The notes under the pieces were generated by a model, which had not been told where the DNA came from, did no database searches, and saw nothing but the letters and a program-made list of their open reading frames with translations. A DNA stretch of 64,000 bases from Opitutaceae bacterium (lineage in GTDB: Bacteria; Verrucomicrobiota; Verrucomicrobiia; Opitutales; Opitutaceae): assembly GCA_028281165.1 (NCBI GenBank), contig JANQKI010000082.1:53701-117700 (forward strand), given 5' to 3'. Of this stretch, positions 62,132 to 64,000 are shown piece by piece. The position numbers were made by a program, and so were the translations under genes. The stretch's first letter is position 1. Every line of letters starts with the position of its first letter.

Positions 62132-63928
62132 TCAGTCGTTCTTGAGAACCTTAATAAAGGCATCCGGAGGAATGGAAACGTTGCCGATGTTTTTCATCTT
62201 TCGCTTCCCCTCCTTCTGCTTCTCCAAAAGCTTTCGTTTCCGCGTTATGTCGCCACCGTAACACTTTGCCGTAACGTCCTTGCGCATGGCTCTGACGTTA
62301 GCCCGAGCAATCACATTCCCGCCGATAGCTGCTTGAACCGCTATTTTAAAAAGGTGGGACGGGATAATGTCGGCCAGCTTGTCGCACAGATCCTTTCCTT
62401 TTTCCCGAGCCTTATCCACATGAACAATACAAGCGAATGCATCCACACTTTCGCTATTCACCAAAATATCCATACGCACCAGCTTCGACTCCTGATACTC
62501 GCCTAACTCGTAGTCCATCGAGCCATAGCCACGGGTAATGCTCTTCAAGCGGTCGTTGAAGTCGACGAGGATCTCGTTGAGCGGCAGAACGCATTGAATC
62601 ATGACCCGCGTGTCGTCGACCGTCTCCGTATTCTCACACACGCCTCGCTTATCCATAACCAAGTTGAGGATATCGCCAATCGAGTCGTTGGGGATGTGAA
62701 TCGTCGCTTTAATTGTCGGCTCCAGAATACGCTCAATAGCGGAAGGATCGGGAAGATTGATAGGATTATCCACCTCGATCTTTTCTCCGTCGGATTTTTC
62801 TACGATGTATATGACACTTGGATACGTTGAAATGATATCGACGTCGTATTCCCGGCGGATACGCTCCTGCACGATTTCCATGTGCAGCAATCCCAAAAAA
62901 CCGCAACGAAAACCAAAGCCGAGAGCCACCGAACTTTCCGCCATAAAACTGAAAGCCGCGTCGTTGAGCTGAAGCTTTCCCATACTGGCTTTTAGCTTTT
63001 CGAAATCCGACGTCTCCACTGGATAAATACCGCTAAAAACCATGGGATGCACTTCCTGATAGCCTGGCAGCATTTCCTCAGCAGGACGAATGGCTTGAGT
63101 AATCGTATCCCCAATCTTGATATCAGCTACATTCTTGATGTTGCAGACCAAATAACCCACGTCGCCCGCCTGCAGCGAATCAGTCTTTCGCATCGAAGGT
63201 GTGAATACGCCCACCTCCTTTACCTCGGCTCGAGTGCTGTCGCTCATCATTATAACGTTGTCGCCAGGTTTCAATGACCCGGAAAACACGCGCACGTAGA
63301 CAATCGCGCCTCGATAAGCATCATAGACCGAATCGAAGATCAATACCCGCGTCGATTCGTAATCCGACCAGCGAGGAGCAGTCACTCGGCTGACTACGGC
63401 TTCGAGAATTTCATCAATGCCAATCCCATTCTTGGCGCTAGCCAGAATCGCTTCTTCAGCAGGAATAGCTAGCAGATCTTCGAGTTGTTTCAGACAAAGA
63501 TCGAGATTAGCTCCCGGAAGATCTATTTTATTAATGACTGGAATGATGACCAAATCCTGGTCAACCGCCAAGTGAGCATTGGCAACGGTCTGGGCCTCTA
63601 CCCCTTGAGCAGCGTCGATCAAAAGCAATGCCCCCTCGCAAGCAGCCAAGCTGCGAGACACCTCATAGGAAAAGTCGACGTGGCCTGGCGTATCCATAAG
63701 GTTGAGTTGATACGCCTCGCCATTAGCAGCCGGATAAACCATCGTTACGGGATGGCTCTTGATCGTAATGCCACGTTCCCGTTCGAGATCCATCGAGTCG
63801 AGATGCTGATCCGCCAGTTCTCTTTGAGCCACGGTATTGGTATGCTCTAGCAAACGATCTGACAACGTGGTCTTACCGTGGTCGACATGCGCGATGATGC
63901 TGAAATTCCGCTTGTGGTCCGTCTGCAT
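62132..63928 (-). CDS. lepA: Elongation factor 4 (LepA)
   Basis: A 598-residue translational GTPase. FSIIAHVDHGKTTL is the G1 motif, RGITIKSHPV the G2 region, DTPGHVDFSYEVSRSL G3 and INKIDLPGAN G4. The C-terminal LepA-specific domain has AIGGNVIARANVRAMRKDV and CYGGDITRKRKLLEKQKEGK. The ATG at 63928 gives a length equal to E. coli LepA (599); an upstream ATG at 63955 would add nine residues. It acts on ribosomes. Its place beside signal peptidase genes recalls the lepA-lepB linkage in E. coli. Confidence 0.97.
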   Translation of the reverse strand: MQTDHKRNFSIIAHVDHGKTTLSDRLLEHTNTVAQRELADQHLDSMDLERERGITIKSHPVTMVYPAANGEAYQLNLMDTPGHVDFSYEVSRSLAACEGALLLIDAAQGVEAQTVANAHLAVDQDLVIIPVINKIDLPGANLDLCLKQLEDLLAIPAEEAILASAKNGIGIDEILEAVVSRVTAPRWSDYESTRVLIFDSVYDAYRGAIVYVRVFSGSLKPGDNVIMMSDSTRAEVKEVGVFTPSMRKTDSLQAGDVGYLVCNIKNVADIKIGDTITQAIRPAEEMLPGYQEVHPMVFSGIYPVETSDFEKLKASMGKLQLNDAAFSFMAESSVALGFGFRCGFLGLLHMEIVQERIRREYDVDIISTYPSVIYIVEKSDGEKIEVDNPINLPDPSAIERILEPTIKATIHIPNDSIGDILNLVMDKRGVCENTETVDDTRVMIQCVLPLNEILVDFNDRLKSITRGYGSMDYELGEYQESKLVRMDILVNSESVDAFACIVHVDKAREKGKDLCDKLADIIPSHLFKIAVQAAIGGNVIARANVRAMRKDVTAKCYGGDITRKRKLLEKQKEGKRKMKNIGNVSIPPDAFIKVLKND

Positions 63929-64000
63929 TGAAGCGGATGACGTTGCGCAGTACATTTGAGCCTTTCAAGTCGGGAAATCCATACCCAGCCGCAAAAATTA

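Overview
The window looks like a chromosomal segment of a marine-type Verrucomicrobiota bacterium, most likely of the class Opitutia. The main support is a VPDSG-CTERM sorting signal next to an exosortase and PrsK/PrsR/PrsT-like partners. Large secreted proteins with MBG repeats and tandem 'GPSL' modules, and an arsM-arsS pair, fit this assignment. Nearly every start codon lacks a Shine-Dalgarno sequence. No rRNA, tRNA, IS element or CRISPR array was seen.

Positions 1-25 kb (all + strand) form the right-hand part of a surface polysaccharide locus. It opens with glycosyltransferases (three GT2, one GT9-like, one GT4-like) and a pyruvyltransferase-family protein. A CDP-sugar branch follows: class III aminotransferase, CDP-glucose 4,6-dehydratase, RfbC-like epimerase, a SAF-domain oxidoreductase and glucose-1-phosphate cytidylyltransferase. 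Next come a methyltransferase, a PIG-L deacetylase and a compact acyl/amide module: two short-chain reductases, a KAS III-like synthase, two acyl carrier proteins, a hexapeptide acyltransferase, an AsnB amidotransferase, an AMP-forming acyl ligase and a divergent NAD-synthase-like ligase. The locus ends with a UDP-GlcNAc dehydrogenase and a terminator. No flippase, polymerase, ABC exporter or initiating transferase is visible; they may lie upstream.

Positions 25-48.5 kb hold a secretion, sorting and envelope region. A giant PQQ-dehydrogenase/diheme-cytochrome/MBG fusion lies on the minus strand. On the plus strand are an outer-membrane barrel, an exosortase, a phosphopantetheinyl transferase that could activate the ACPs, a PrsT-like TPR lipoprotein, a VPDSG-CTERM protein behind a near-perfect sigma-54 promoter, and the PrsK kinase and PrsR sigma-54 activator. 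The minus strand then carries rmlA, an rmlD-like gene, a Wza-like export protein and two related secreted proteins. A second sorted protein with a variant VSESG signal follows on the plus strand.

Positions 48.5-64 kb are mostly housekeeping and metabolism: a U32-like protein with an aldehyde dehydrogenase (+), an arsM-arsS operon (-), an eight-gene cytochrome oxidase operon (-) whose subunit I has Met at the usual K-channel lysine, two tandem signal peptidase I paralogues with a large internal insertion (-), and lepA (-).

The most notable points are the sigma-54 promoter wired to a local PrsK/PrsR pair in a VPDSG exosortase locus, the uncharacterised ACP-based acyl/amide decoration module (with an Asn-to-Ser change in the KAS III triad), and the K-channel substitution in the oxidase.
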